NCBI GenBank assembly: GCA_024742935.1
Contig: JANSXN010000008.1
Span: forward strand, 1-58,455
Length of the DNA: 58,455 nt
Direction: 5' to 3'
DNA from: Flavobacteriaceae bacterium
GTDB lineage: Bacteria > Bacteroidota > Bacteroidia > Flavobacteriales > Flavobacteriaceae
Position 1 is the first letter of the stretch; every line of letters begins with the position of its first letter. A program made the position numbers and the translations under genes. Below are positions 34,775 to 44,654 of the stretch, piece by piece. Under the pieces are notes generated by a model that was given only the letters and a program-made list of their open reading frames with translations, did no database searches and was not told the origin of the DNA.

Positions 34775-35545
34775 TTAATTCTTCCTTCTATTTAAAACGC
34801 GGTATTCTTCATAACATTCACTCATGGCATCAAGAATTTGAAGGTCGTTTGCTGTGCGAATAAACGTTTCTGAGTAATTACAGTTATTGAGAATTTCATC
34901 AATATCTACTTTTTCAAGTTGGAGTACAACCATCAAAGTCTCCCGGTCAAATTTACTGCTCAATAAATTCCTGATGTTATCATCGGTTTTCATTTGCCTC
35001 AGCTTTCTCATTTGTGCCGGTCGTTTGCCAAATACATTATATAAAAAATCTGCCGGATTAAATACAGCCCCCAGAACTTTTGAAACCGCTTTGGGTTGTG
35101 TTTGACCCCCTTCATAACCGGTGTTCAGTCCAGAAATACTATATCTGTAATTGTCATAAATGGGGATGATTTTTGCATCTACTTCCAGATAGCCGGTGAG
35201 TTGCACAGGTCTTAAAACGATTTCTTCAAGGGCAATTCCCAATTCTGTCATTTTGATTTTTATATCACCATATTTAAACCAGTCATTAGTTACTCTTACT
35301 CTAATAGATTTAAAGCCCAAGTAGGAAAAATATAAAGTATCATTTACTTTGGCAGGAATAGAAAAAGAACCATCTTCTATAGATATGGAACCAATTACCT
35401 GATTCATGTTGACGATGTGCACATTCTCTATAGGAACATCATCGGCATCATTGAGGACTTTACCTTTTATGGTTTGGTTTTCATCCTGAGAAAAACCAAT
35501 TAAGGAGAAGCAAATAAAAATAAAAAAAAGTCCAAATTTTTTCAT
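34775..35545 (-). CDS. Exported carboxypeptidase-like regulatory-domain protein
   Basis: A 256-residue exported protein with a signal peptide (residues 1-19) and an N-terminal CarboxypepD_reg-like beta-sandwich (about 22-105): IKGKVLNDADDVPIENVHIVN, IGSISIEDGSFSIPAKVNDTLYFSYLGF. This plug-like domain usually precedes TonB-dependent receptors, but here the remaining 150 residues are not a barrel; they include KVLGAVFNPADFLYNVFGKRPAQMRKLRQ. It resembles a family of stand-alone flavobacterial envelope proteins of unknown role. Confidence 0.8.
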   Translation of the reverse strand: MKKFGLFFIFICFSLIGFSQDENQTIKGKVLNDADDVPIENVHIVNMNQVIGSISIEDGSFSIPAKVNDTLYFSYLGFKSIRVRVTNDWFKYGDIKIKMTELGIALEEIVLRPVQLTGYLEVDAKIIPIYDNYRYSISGLNTGYEGGQTQPKAVSKVLGAVFNPADFLYNVFGKRPAQMRKLRQMKTDDNIRNLLSSKFDRETLMVVLQLEKVDIDEILNNCNYSETFIRTANDLQILDAMSECYEEYRVLNRRKN

Positions 35546-35626
35546 AGCAAAAATTGTAGGCTAAATATATAAATATAGCTGCTAAAACAGAATTAAACAG
35601 GGAATATTATACAAAAATTAACAGGC

Positions 35627-37435
35627 TTATGATTTTCTTCTGCGACGCCCACCTGTACCTTGCGGTTTTGAATCACTGCTGCGTCGTTTTCCTCCACCGG
35701 CAAATTTTGAGTTGTCTTTGCTTTTGAATTCACGTTTTCCTTTATCACCAAATCCGCCACCTCGGGGTTTATCATCACTTCTTTTCTTGCGAAAACCGCT
35801 TTTGTCATCTCTGCGTCTTCGGTTGCCACGGTCTTTACCGCCGCCGTCTTTTGAGACCTCAACGTTTACGTGTCTGCCTTCAAGTTTGAAATCTTCAAAA
35901 ATACCGAGAACGAGTTCCTGATGTTTGGTATCTGTATTGAAAAAAGAAAAGCTGTCTTTTACATCAACGCGATAAACGTCGTCTTTACCAAGGCTGAGCA
36001 GGTCTCTTAAAAAGTCTTTTAAACTCATCCAGTCAAAGCCATCTTTGCTGCCCACATTGAGGAAATAACGAGTTGTGTCCTCGTCAGCGGCATCTTCTCT
36101 GTGGCTTCCTTCGCTAATGTTTAATTCTTTGGCATTTTTATAGCGACTGTAAAAACGACTGAACTCGACAGAAAATACCTTTTTGATTAAATCTTCTTTA
36201 CTCAATCCCTCAAGCACTTCTTGAATATTGGGAAGGTAAGTATCGATATCGTGATTAATTTCCGTGTTTTTTATGCTGTTGGCCAGGTGAAACAGTTGAA
36301 TTTCACAAATTTCCATTCCGTTTGGAATTTCTTTGGTGACAAATTTCTGCTGTATTATTTTTTCTATACTGCGAATTTTTCTCACTTCACTTTTTGAAAC
36401 GATGGTCATTGATACACCATTTTTTCCGGCGCGACCGGTGCGGCCACTACGGTGTGTATAGACTTCAATTTCATCCGGCAATTGATAGTTTATCACGTGA
36501 GTGATATCATCAACATCAATTCCGCGCGCAGCTACATCTGTTGCAACCAGCATTTGGATTTGACGGTTTCTAAAGGATTTCATCACCATATCACGCTGAT
36601 TTTGGCTCAAATCTCCGTGAAGAGCAGCTGCATTATAACCATCTTCGATTAAATTTTCAGCAACTTTTTGAGTGTCTCTTTTGGTTCTGCAAAAAACCAC
36701 AGAAAAGATGTCGGGGTTTGCATCTGCCAGTCGGCGTAAAGCCTGGTAGCGATCACGAGCGTTCACAGTGTAATATTCGTGAGTTACATTTTTTGTTCCA
36801 GTATTTTTTGTTCCCACGGTGATTTCAACCGGAGTGTTCATAAACTTTTTAGCAATGGTTGAAACTTCCTTTGGCATGGTAGCTGAAAATAACCAGGTGC
36901 TTTTGTCTTTTGGAGAGTGGGAAAGAATTTCTGTAATATCTTCATAAAAGCCCATATTGAGCATTTCATCAGCTTCATCGAGTATGCAATACTCAATTTT
37001 TGATATATCAATCATTCTGCGACTGATCATATCTTTCATTCTTCCGGGAGTTGCAACAATGATTTGAGCACCTCGTTTGATGTCTTTTGCCTGGTCATTG
37101 ATGCTTGCACCTCCATATATAGCAACAATGTTTAAGCCGGAAACATATTTGCTATAACTTTTTAATTCGTTAGTGATTTGCATACACAATTCTCTGGTTG
37201 GAGAAAGGATTAAACCTTGAGTGGTTCTGCTGTTTGCGTCTATTTTTTGTATGAGCGGAAAGCCAAAGGCGGCTGTTTTTCCTGTTCCTGTTTGCGCCAG
37301 GGAAACCATGTCGGTTTCTTTTGATAGAAGAATGGGGATTGTTTTTTCTTGTACTTCAGAGGGGGTTTCAAATCCCATATCGGCCACTGCCCGCAATAAA
37401 GCCTCATTGAGGCCTAAATCTGTAAATTTTGTCAT
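35627..37435 (-). CDS. DEAD-box RNA helicase with DbpA-type RNA-binding domain
   Basis: A 602-residue helicase. The core has the Q motif (FTDLGLNEALLRAVADMGF), Walker A AQTGTGKTAAFG, PTRELC, DEAD box in YCILDEADEML, SAT, and the C-terminal helicase motifs VATDVAARGIDV and HRSGRTGRAG. A DbpA-like RNA-binding domain follows (about residues 450-530), and a Gly/Arg/Lys-rich low-complexity tail ends the protein. It resembles DeaD/CsdA and is likely involved in ribosome assembly or cold adaptation. A TACCTTTG box lies upstream. Confidence 0.95.
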   Translation of the reverse strand: MTKFTDLGLNEALLRAVADMGFETPSEVQEKTIPILLSKETDMVSLAQTGTGKTAAFGFPLIQKIDANSRTTQGLILSPTRELCMQITNELKSYSKYVSGLNIVAIYGGASINDQAKDIKRGAQIIVATPGRMKDMISRRMIDISKIEYCILDEADEMLNMGFYEDITEILSHSPKDKSTWLFSATMPKEVSTIAKKFMNTPVEITVGTKNTGTKNVTHEYYTVNARDRYQALRRLADANPDIFSVVFCRTKRDTQKVAENLIEDGYNAAALHGDLSQNQRDMVMKSFRNRQIQMLVATDVAARGIDVDDITHVINYQLPDEIEVYTHRSGRTGRAGKNGVSMTIVSKSEVRKIRSIEKIIQQKFVTKEIPNGMEICEIQLFHLANSIKNTEINHDIDTYLPNIQEVLEGLSKEDLIKKVFSVEFSRFYSRYKNAKELNISEGSHREDAADEDTTRYFLNVGSKDGFDWMSLKDFLRDLLSLGKDDVYRVDVKDSFSFFNTDTKHQELVLGIFEDFKLEGRHVNVEVSKDGGGKDRGNRRRRDDKSGFRKKRSDDKPRGGGFGDKGKREFKSKDNSKFAGGGKRRSSDSKPQGTGGRRRRKS

Positions 37436-37455
37436 ATTCTTTTTAAAATTGGCTG

Positions 37456-37463
37456 CAAAGGTA
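37456..37463 (-). promoter_or_regulatory. Candidate -7 box TACCTTTG for the DEAD helicase
   Basis: An exact TAnnTTTG match on the minus strand, 20 bp before the helicase start; no -33 TTTG at the right spacing. Confidence 0.45.
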
Positions 37464-37542
37464 CGCTTATTTATTTGTATTCATATTTTGTATTGTATTA
37501 ATTATTTGTTAGTTAAAGGCTTAGTGGTTATTTGTTGTTTAT

Positions 37543-38121
37543 TTATTTCATTTTATTGAGATAATCAATGAGTTTTTGAACCGCCTTACCGCGATGTCCA
37601 ATGGTGTTTTTTTGTTCCAAAGTCATTTCGGCGAAAGCCAAATCAAAACCCTCCGGTTGAAAAATGGGATCATACCCAAAACCTTGAGTTCCTTTTTTCT
37701 CTTTAAGTATAGTGCCTTTACAAATTCCGGTAAAACTTTGCGTATTTCCATTTAATATTAAAGCGATGACAGTTTTGAATTGGGCTTTTCGATTGGTTTT
37801 TTCTTTTAATTCTGCAAGAAGTTTTTTCATATTGTCATCGGCATTTTTTTGTTCACCGGCATAGCGGGCACTAAAAACGCCCGGCGCACCGTCAAGTGCA
37901 TCCACTTCAAGGCCGGTATCGTCAGCAAAACAATCATAACCATAGTTTTTTTTGATATAAGTTGCTTTTTGAATGGCGTTGCCTTCTATGGTGGGTGACG
38001 TTTCGGGAATGTCCTCAAAACAACCTATATCTGCGAGGCTTAAAAGGGCAATCTGTTCAGGAAGTTGTGCTTGTACTTCTTTGATTTTATTGGGATTGTT
38101 TGTGGCAAAAACGATTTTCAT
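37543..38121 (-). CDS. Non-canonical purine NTP pyrophosphatase (RdgB/HAM1)
   Basis: A 192-residue house-cleaning nucleotidase that hydrolyses ITP/XTP and their deoxy forms. Family marks are FATNNPNKIKEVQ at the start, NAIQKATY, CFADDTGLEVDALDGAPGVFSARYAG, GTQGFGYDPIFQPEG and NTIGHRGKAV. Full length. It follows rlmH at 88 bp on the same strand. Confidence 0.96.
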   Translation of the reverse strand: MKIVFATNNPNKIKEVQAQLPEQIALLSLADIGCFEDIPETSPTIEGNAIQKATYIKKNYGYDCFADDTGLEVDALDGAPGVFSARYAGEQKNADDNMKKLLAELKEKTNRKAQFKTVIALILNGNTQSFTGICKGTILKEKKGTQGFGYDPIFQPEGFDLAFAEMTLEQKNTIGHRGKAVQKLIDYLNKMK

Positions 38122-38209
38122 GAGTATTTGTTAACTGTTGTTAGTTATTTGGAATCTCCCTCCGCTTAAGCTTCGGAAGACAAGGTTTGGTGCTTGTAAT
38201 TTGTGATTT

Positions 38210-38683
38210 TTAACGATGATGATATGGTTCATTTTTTAAAATGGTAAATCCTCTGTAGAGTTGTTCTATAAAAAAAAGTCGCACCATTTGGTGGGAAAAT
38301 GTCATAGATGAGAGTGCTATTTTTCCATTGGCTCTTTGATACATTTCCGGACTAAAGCCATAGGGACCACCAATTATGAAAATGAGGTTTTTAATTCCGC
38401 TGTTCATTTTTTTTTGCAAGAAATCAGAAAAATCAATTGATGTGTAACTTTTGCCGTTTTCGTCAAGAAGAATTACGTCATCAGACGGGTCAATTTGCTT
38501 TAAAATAAGATTTCCTTCTTTCTCCTTTTGTTGAATTTCTGAAAGGGATTTTGTATTTTTTAAATCTTGAATGATTTGTATTTCAAATGAAATGTAGAAC
38601 CCAAGTCTTTTTGAGTATTCATCAATTAATTGCTGCAGATGCAGATTGTCTGTTTTTCCAATGGCAATGAGTTTAATTTTCAT
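38210..38683 (-). CDS. rlmH: 23S rRNA (pseudouridine(1915)-N3)-methyltransferase RlmH
   Basis: A 157-residue SPOUT methyltransferase of the RlmH/YbeA family. The SAM-binding knot is seen in LIFIIGGPYGFSPEMYQRANGKIALSSMTFSHQMVR, given here as consecutive short blocks, ending in the conserved YRGFTILKNEPYHH C-terminus that contacts rRNA. It acts on assembled 70S ribosomes. Full length and divergent from nadC. Confidence 0.97.
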   Translation of the reverse strand: MKIKLIAIGKTDNLHLQQLIDEYSKRLGFYISFEIQIIQDLKNTKSLSEIQQKEKEGNLILKQIDPSDDVILLDENGKSYTSIDFSDFLQKKMNSGIKNLIFIIGGPYGFSPEMYQRANGKIALSSMTFSHQMVRLFFIEQLYRGFTILKNEPYHHR

Positions 38684-38795
38684 TTTTCAAAAATAAGTAA
38701 TTGTTTTTGAGTTTTTAATCAATAAGAACTTTTGAGAGAAAAGAATAGTAAGTTTTCTTTGTGAATTGCTTATTTTAGCTAAAAAAAGAGAACGC

Positions 38796-39659
38796 ATGAT
38801 TTCTGAGAAACAGTTTGAAAAGGAGTTGAGTATTATTATTGCAAACGCCATTAGAGAAGATGTGGGTGATGGTGACCACAGCTCTTTGGCTTGTATTCCT
38901 TATGACGCTGTTGGTGAAGCAAAACTTTTGGTAAAAGACGAGGGGATTATTGCCGGCGTAGAGTTTGCAAAACAGGTTTTTGATTTTGTTGATTCAACAC
39001 TTGAAGTGGAAGTTTTAATTCCCGATGGTTCTAAAGTGAAATATGGAGATATTGTTTTTTATGTTTCGGGCTTATCCCAGTCTATTCTAAAGGCTGAACG
39101 ATTGGTTTTAAATGCGATGCAGCGAATGAGTGCCATTGCCACAAAAACAAATCAATTTGTAAAACTCCTTGAAGGCACACATACAAAAATACTTGACACA
39201 CGTAAAACAACCCCGGGAATAAGAGCTCTTGAAAAATGGGCGGTGAAAATTGGTGGAGGCGAAAACCATCGGTTTGCATTGTATGATATGATTATGTTAA
39301 AAGACAATCACATTGATTTTGCCGGAGGAATTACAAAAGCTATTGAAGCAGCTAAAGAGTATTTAAGTGACCATAAACTTCATTTAAAAATTATAGTAGA
39401 AGCCCGCAATTTTAAAGAAATTGAAGAGATTATAAAAAATGAAGGTGTTCACAGGATCCTGATTGATAATTTCAACATTGAAGATACAAAAAAGGCAGTT
39501 GCACTAATTGGCGACCACTGTCAAACAGAATCATCAGGAGGTATCACACTGGAAACTGTCAGAAATTATGCCGAGTGCGGTGTTGATTTTGTCTCAACTG
39601 GTGCTATCACACATTCTGTTCACAACATGGATTTAAGCTTAAAAGCTGTAGAGTTTTAA
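38796..39659 (+). CDS. nadC: Nicotinate-nucleotide pyrophosphorylase (quinolinate phosphoribosyltransferase)
   Basis: A 287-residue NadC converting quinolinate and PRPP to nicotinate mononucleotide in NAD synthesis. Seen: REDVGDGDHSSLA, LNAMQRMSAIAT, ILDTRKTTPGIRALEKWAVKIGGGENHR in parts, IMLKDNHI and VDFVSTGAITHS. I choose the ATG at 38796; an in-frame TTG at 38766 is unlikely. Other nad genes are absent. The next gene starts 15 bp downstream. Confidence 0.97.
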   Translation: MISEKQFEKELSIIIANAIREDVGDGDHSSLACIPYDAVGEAKLLVKDEGIIAGVEFAKQVFDFVDSTLEVEVLIPDGSKVKYGDIVFYVSGLSQSILKAERLVLNAMQRMSAIATKTNQFVKLLEGTHTKILDTRKTTPGIRALEKWAVKIGGGENHRFALYDMIMLKDNHIDFAGGITKAIEAAKEYLSDHKLHLKIIVEARNFKEIEEIIKNEGVHRILIDNFNIEDTKKAVALIGDHCQTESSGGITLETVRNYAECGVDFVSTGAITHSVHNMDLSLKAVEF

Positions 39660-39674
39660 AACAATTAACAAATT

Positions 39675-40601
39675 ATGTCTGAAGAAATTGAGGAAGGCTT
39701 AATGAAAATACCTGTTTTACGAAATCTTGTAAAATTTGGTAAAACAATAAAACTTCCCGGTTTTGAAGGTCTTTCACTCTATGATCTTTTGGAAACCTAT
39801 GTTGTGGGAATTGCAAAAGGTACTTTTTCTGCAAGGGCAGGAGCTATTGCATTTAGTTTTTTTATGGCTTTATTCCCTTTTATTCTTTTTGTATTAAATC
39901 TCATCCCTTATGTTAAAATCAACAATTTTCAAGAAGAATTTTTAAGGCTTATTGATGAATTATTGCCCCCACAAACTGCAGAGTTTTTTCAACCTGTTTT
40001 ACAAGATATTGCTGCAAACCCCAGAGGGAGTTTGTTGTCTTTTACTTTAATTCTTGCTATTTTTTTAATGGCAAATGGTGTAAATGCTATTTTCAGTGGA
40101 TTTGAATATTCTTTTTATGTGAGGAAAAAGCGATCAGTTCTTAGGCAATATGTAATTGCTGTTTTGGTTTCTATATTTTTAGCATTGGTACTTTTTGCTG
40201 CTGTAATTGGTTTGCTCGTTGGACAATATTTAATTTTAAACTTAAATGAAGAAGCGAGGTGGCTTGATGACTTGGCGTGGATTTCTATCTTAAGATATAT
40301 TTCTTTTGTGATTTTAATCTATATTATCATTGCTACTTTATATTATTTTGGCACTAAAGAAAGTCGATCATATCGTTTTTTCTCCCTTGGAGCTATAATC
40401 ACAACAGGACTATTTTTATTGACAACTTATCTGTTTGGCATCTATATTGAAAACTTTTCAACATACAATGAACTTTATGGTTCGATTGGAGCACTACTTG
40501 TGATGATGTTGTACATTTGGATCAATTCAAACTTGCTTTTACTTGGTTTTGAACTCAATGTATCTATTCACAGACTAAAAAGTCGAAAAAAACACCATTG
40601 A
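39675..40601 (+). CDS. YihY/BrkB family inner-membrane protein
   Basis: A 308-residue membrane protein with about six helices. YihY-family marks are SARAGAIAFSFFMALFPFILFVLNLIPY, ANGVNAIFSGFEYSFY, and YGSIGALLVMMLYIWINSNLLLLGFELN. Older annotations called the family ribonuclease BN, which is not supported. Function is unknown; transport is possible. It lies between nadC and priA, with a 6-bp gap to priA. Confidence 0.92.
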   Translation: MSEEIEEGLMKIPVLRNLVKFGKTIKLPGFEGLSLYDLLETYVVGIAKGTFSARAGAIAFSFFMALFPFILFVLNLIPYVKINNFQEEFLRLIDELLPPQTAEFFQPVLQDIAANPRGSLLSFTLILAIFLMANGVNAIFSGFEYSFYVRKKRSVLRQYVIAVLVSIFLALVLFAAVIGLLVGQYLILNLNEEARWLDDLAWISILRYISFVILIYIIIATLYYFGTKESRSYRFFSLGAIITTGLFLLTTYLFGIYIENFSTYNELYGSIGALLVMMLYIWINSNLLLLGFELNVSIHRLKSRKKHH

Positions 40602-40607
40602 TTTTTT

Positions 40608-43061
40608 ATGAATTACTTTATTGATGTCATTATTCCCATTCCCATTCAAAACCTTTTTACATATAGCGTCAATAAAGAAGAGGCTCATTTTTTAAAACAA
40701 GGAATGAGAGTGACTGTTCCTTTTGGGAAATCAAAAGTTTACACGGCAATTGTTTACCAAGTTCATACACAAGAGCCCGGTGCTTATAAAACCAAAGAAA
40801 TCGAACAAATTCTCGACGAAAAACCCATCATTACATCCATACAACTCAAGCATTGGGAATGGATAGCTTCATATTATATGTGTACTCTTGGTGAAGTGAT
40901 GAGGGCTGCAGTATCACGCGCCTTTTTGCTTGAAAGTGAAACAGTCATTTCTATAAACAACCATACAACATTTGATTTAAACACGCTCAATGATGACGAG
41001 GTTCTAGTTGTTGAAGCATTTCAAATGCAAAAAGAATTAAGAATTCATGAAATACAGGACATAATTGACAAAAAAGCGGTATTGCCCTTGATTCACAGGC
41101 TTGTTTATAAGGGAATTATCACAACAAAAGAAGAAGTTGTAGAACAATACAAGCCCAAACTTGTTAAATATGTAAAACTTAAGCAGGCTTTTACTAAACC
41201 TGAAAGTTTAAAAGAACTTCTTGAAACTTTGTCTTCAGCAAAAAAGCAACGAGAAGCTGTGATGCACTATTTTACATTGACTTCAAAGTCAAAAAAACCG
41301 TTGTCAGTAAAAGAACTTAGTGAAAAAAGTGGTGTTTCTAATGCTGTGATAAAAGCCTTAATTTCTAAGGGTATTTTTGAAGAATTTGAAATCCAAAAAG
41401 ACAGAATTTCCTATCAAGGTGATGCTCCAAAAGCAATCAAAGCATTGAGCGATTCTCAGCAAACTGCCTTTGAGGCCATAAAAGAAACTTTTAAAACACA
41501 CGATGTTACTTTGCTACACGGAGTTACTGCAAGTGGCAAAACTGAAATCTATGTCAAACTTATTAAGGAGGCCATTCAGAAAGGCAAACAGGTATTGTAT
41601 ATGCTCCCTGAAATTGCTTTAACAACACAACTCATAGGAAGGTTGCAGCATTATTTTGGCGAAAAAGTTTCTGTATATCATTCTAAATATTCTGTCAACG
41701 AGCGGGTAGAGGTATGGCACAACGTTTTAGAATCAAAATCAAAAGCCCAAATTATTATTGGAGCCCGGTCTTCCTTATTTTTACCTTTTCAGGATTTAGG
41801 TCTTATAATCGTTGACGAGGAGCATGAACCCTCCTTTAAACAGTTCAGTCCGGCACCCAGATACAATGCCCGTGACTCTGCCATCGTTTTAGCAAATCTT
41901 CACAAGGCAAAAACAGTGTTAGGATCAGCGACACCCGCCATAGAAACCTATTTTAACGCGAAAGACCAAAAATATGGTTTGGTCACTTTGACAGAACGCT
42001 TTGGAGAGGTGCAATTACCTCATATTGAATTAGTAAACTTACGCGAAAGCTACCATAAGAAAAAAATGAAAGGTCATTTTTCTCAGGTTCTCATCGAGGC
42101 CATGGAAGCCGTTTTGTCAAATGGTGAACAAGTTTTGCTTTTTCAGAACCGCAGAGGCTTTTCACCCACAGTGGAATGTATGACGTGTGGTCATTCTCCT
42201 CAGTGTCCCAATTGTGATGTGAGCTTAACTTATCATCAACATAAAAAGCAATTGAGATGTCATTATTGCGGTTATCACATCGCGATGCTGGATGATTGTA
42301 TGGCGTGTGGAAGTGTTCATTTGGATACCAAAGGTCTTGGTACAGAGCAAATAGAAACCGAACTCAAAACGCTTTTTCCATCTAAGAAAACAGCCAGAAT
42401 GGATCAGGATACCACAAAGGGAAAATACGCCTATGAAAAATTGATTGATGGATTGGAACAAGGAGAAATCGACATTATGGTGGGGACGCAAATGCTCGCC
42501 AAAGGTCTTGATTTTAGAAACGTGAGTTTGGTGGGAGTGATGAATGCAGACAACCTGCTTAACTTTCCAGATTTTAGAGCAATAGAGCGTAGTTTTCAGT
42601 TGTTACTTCAGGTTTCCGGTCGTGCCGGTCGCACCCTGAAACAAGGTAAGGTAATCATTCAGACCTTTAACCCACAACATCCCGTTTTACAACAAGTTGT
42701 TGAGCACGATTATAAAGGAATGTACGATTTTCAGATTCAGGAGCGTTTTGATTTTAAATATCCTCCTTTTTATCGCCTTATAAAAATAACCGTTAAGGAT
42801 AAGAAATTTGTAAAAATGCAATCGGCAGCAAGTTGGTTGAGTCAATCGTTGCGAAATGTTTTTGAGGAAAATATATTAGGTCCTGAGCAGCCACCGGTGG
42901 GACGTGTTAGAAATGAATACATCACAAATATCTTAATCAAAATCCCAAAGAATCAATCTCTTAAAAAAACAAAAGAAATCATTCGAAAAATAGAGCGAAG
43001 TTTTCTTTCGGTAAAAGAATTCAGGAGTGTGAAATTAACGATAGATGTAGATAATTATTAA
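40608..43061 (+). CDS. priA: Primosomal protein N', replication restart helicase
   Basis: An 817-residue PriA. The N-terminal 3'-DNA-binding domain starts IDVIIPIPIQNLFTYSV. The helicase core has Walker A GVTASGKTEIYV, the DEEH-type box IIVDEEHEPSFKQ, and GSATPAIETY. Zinc cysteines are seen in CMTCGHSPQCPNCD and CHYCGYHIAMLDDCMACGS. The motor domain ends with GTQMLAKGLDF and QVSGRAGRT. It restarts stalled replication forks. The stop shares a TTAA with the convergent LytTR gene. Confidence 0.97.
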   Translation: MNYFIDVIIPIPIQNLFTYSVNKEEAHFLKQGMRVTVPFGKSKVYTAIVYQVHTQEPGAYKTKEIEQILDEKPIITSIQLKHWEWIASYYMCTLGEVMRAAVSRAFLLESETVISINNHTTFDLNTLNDDEVLVVEAFQMQKELRIHEIQDIIDKKAVLPLIHRLVYKGIITTKEEVVEQYKPKLVKYVKLKQAFTKPESLKELLETLSSAKKQREAVMHYFTLTSKSKKPLSVKELSEKSGVSNAVIKALISKGIFEEFEIQKDRISYQGDAPKAIKALSDSQQTAFEAIKETFKTHDVTLLHGVTASGKTEIYVKLIKEAIQKGKQVLYMLPEIALTTQLIGRLQHYFGEKVSVYHSKYSVNERVEVWHNVLESKSKAQIIIGARSSLFLPFQDLGLIIVDEEHEPSFKQFSPAPRYNARDSAIVLANLHKAKTVLGSATPAIETYFNAKDQKYGLVTLTERFGEVQLPHIELVNLRESYHKKKMKGHFSQVLIEAMEAVLSNGEQVLLFQNRRGFSPTVECMTCGHSPQCPNCDVSLTYHQHKKQLRCHYCGYHIAMLDDCMACGSVHLDTKGLGTEQIETELKTLFPSKKTARMDQDTTKGKYAYEKLIDGLEQGEIDIMVGTQMLAKGLDFRNVSLVGVMNADNLLNFPDFRAIERSFQLLLQVSGRAGRTLKQGKVIIQTFNPQHPVLQQVVEHDYKGMYDFQIQERFDFKYPPFYRLIKITVKDKKFVKMQSAASWLSQSLRNVFEENILGPEQPPVGRVRNEYITNILIKIPKNQSLKKTKEIIRKIERSFLSVKEFRSVKLTIDVDNY

Positions 43062-43771
43062 GTATTAAAAGAAGAGCTTAAAGCTTCAACGAGTGCAGAT
43101 TTTTTATTTCTACTCAATGGAAGAAACTCTTTTTCAATTTCAACAGATTTGCTGTTGTAACGCTCCACTCTGTCGAGATTCACAATGTAAGATTTGTGAA
43201 TTCTCATAAAACGTTCCTGAGGTAAAAGAGCCGCAAAAGACTTCATTGTAGAAAGCACTACAAGAGACTCGTGGTCTGTTACCAACTTAACATAATCTCC
43301 CAATGCTTCGATATACTTTAATTCATTGAGAAATACTTTCCGCTTTTTAAGATTGCTTTTTACAAAAATAAAATCTTCGTCGTCAAAGCCTTCATCATTT
43401 TTGAGTTTATAATTTGTAATTGCCTTATGAACAGCATTAAGAAAGCGTTCTTTGGTAATAGGTTTTCTCAAATAATCTACAGCATCATAGTCAAATGCCT
43501 TAAAAGCATACTTTGTTTTTCCGGTAATGAAAATGATTTGCGGTTTTTGATTTAAATCATCAAGTAAATCAAACCCGGAAAGGATAGGCATTTCAATGTC
43601 TAAAAAAACAAGGTCTATTTTATTATTTAACAATCCCATCTTTGCTTCAATGGCATTGTTATATTCTGAGACGAGATTTAATGATGGATGGCTTTGAACC
43701 AATCTAACTATAGACAGCCTTTGTAAGCTTGAATCATCAACTATGACACAGTTTAGTACTACTTTTTCCAC
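43058..43771 (-). CDS. LytTR-type response regulator, orphan
   Basis: A 237-residue two-domain regulator. The receiver domain has CVIVDDSSLQR and the phospho-acceptor Asp in LVFLDIEMPILSG, with the Lys switch in YLRKPITKERF. The LytTR DNA-binding domain (about 130-237) has FIFVKSNLKKRKVFLNELKYIEALGDYVKL and FMRIHKSYIVNLDRVERY. A cognate LytS-type kinase is not next to it. It could regulate any target; autoregulation is possible. Convergent with priA. Confidence 0.94.
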   Translation of the reverse strand: MEKVVLNCVIVDDSSLQRLSIVRLVQSHPSLNLVSEYNNAIEAKMGLLNNKIDLVFLDIEMPILSGFDLLDDLNQKPQIIFITGKTKYAFKAFDYDAVDYLRKPITKERFLNAVHKAITNYKLKNDEGFDDEDFIFVKSNLKKRKVFLNELKYIEALGDYVKLVTDHESLVVLSTMKSFAALLPQERFMRIHKSYIVNLDRVERYNSKSVEIEKEFLPLSRNKKSALVEALSSSFNT

Positions 43772-43902
43772 AAATTCCCCATTTATTTTAGTAGGACAAT
43801 ATTAATTAAATTATCGATAAAGTGCAAGTATTTTCATTATTTAACGAATTAAATTTCAAAAGTATAGGAAAATGTGTAGGAAGAAATAGAACATTAAAAG
43901 CT

Positions 43903-43933
43903 TTTGTAGATTCTAAATAAAACACTATTTTTG
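43903..43933 (+). promoter_or_regulatory. Consensus promoter of the rpsF operon
   Basis: TTTG (43903-43906), exactly 19 bases, then TATTTTTG (43926-43933): a perfect match to the Bacteroidota TTTG-N19-TAnnTTTG sigma-ABfr promoter. The leader to the rpsF ATG at 43999 would be about 58 nt. Confidence 0.8.
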
Positions 43934-43998
43934 CACCCTCATTTATCAAAACGAAAATTGATGAGTGAAATTTATAATAACTATATAAACAAATTTTT

Positions 43999-44343
43999 AT
44001 GAATCATTATGAAACTGTTTTCATCTTAAATCCCGTTTTATCTGAAGAACAGATAAAGGAAACAGTTAAGAAATTTGAAGATTTTCTTGTTTCTAACGGC
44101 GCTAAGATGATATCCAAAGAAAATTGGGGCTTGAAAAAATTAGCTTACCCAATTCAACACAAAAAAAGTGGTTTTTATCACTTATTTGAATTTACAGCTC
44201 CCGGAGAGATTATCACTCCTTATGAGTTAGCATTCAGAAGAGACGAGCGCATTATGCGTTATTTAACTGTGAAGTTAGATAAGCACGCGATTGCCTGGGC
44301 TGAGAAGAGAAGAAATAGAAACAATGAAAAAGCAACTGCTTAA
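43999..44343 (+). CDS. rpsF: 30S ribosomal protein bS6
   Basis: A 114-residue bS6. [21 protein letters not shown] at the start (shortened block), [22 protein letters not shown] and [16 protein letters not shown] are the family marks. It binds the central domain of 16S rRNA together with bS18. It heads the rpsF-rpsR-rplI operon under a consensus promoter. Confidence 0.98.
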   Translation: MNHYETVFILNPVLSEEQIKETVKKFEDFLVSNGAKMISKENWGLKKLAYPIQHKKSGFYHLFEFTAPGEIITPYELAFRRDERIMRYLTVKLDKHAIAWAEKRRNRNNEKATA

Positions 44344-44345
44344 TT

Positions 44346-44642
44346 ATGGCAACACTAGAACAACAATCAAAAGGTAAAAAAGACGGAGAAATCAGGTATT
44401 TGACTCCGCTTAATATTGATACCAGCAAAAACAAAAAATACTGTCGATTTAAAAAATCGGGTATCAAGTACATCGATTATAAAGATGCAGATTTCTTGTT
44501 GAAATTTGTAAATGAACAAGGAAAATTATTGCCCAGAAGACTTACGGGTACTTCATTGAAATACCAAAGAAAAGTGGCTGTAGCTGTAAAAAGAGCACGT
44601 CACCTGGCATTAATGCCTTATGTAGCAGATTTATTAAAATAA
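44346..44642 (+). CDS. rpsR: 30S ribosomal protein bS18
   Basis: A 98-residue bS18 with an N-terminal extension compared with the 75-residue E. coli protein. The core [34 protein letters not shown] and [13 protein letters not shown] is complete. It starts 2 bp after rpsF and pairs with bS6. Confidence 0.98.
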   Translation: MATLEQQSKGKKDGEIRYLTPLNIDTSKNKKYCRFKKSGIKYIDYKDADFLLKFVNEQGKLLPRRLTGTSLKYQRKVAVAVKRARHLALMPYVADLLK

Positions 44643-44654
44643 AAAGAGCACGAC

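Noticed and set aside
38122-38209. GC-richer inverted sequence TCCGCTTAAGCTTCGGA between rlmH and rdgB
   Set aside because: Short arms of 4 bp and no second copy seen in the window; a dispersed repeat cannot be shown.
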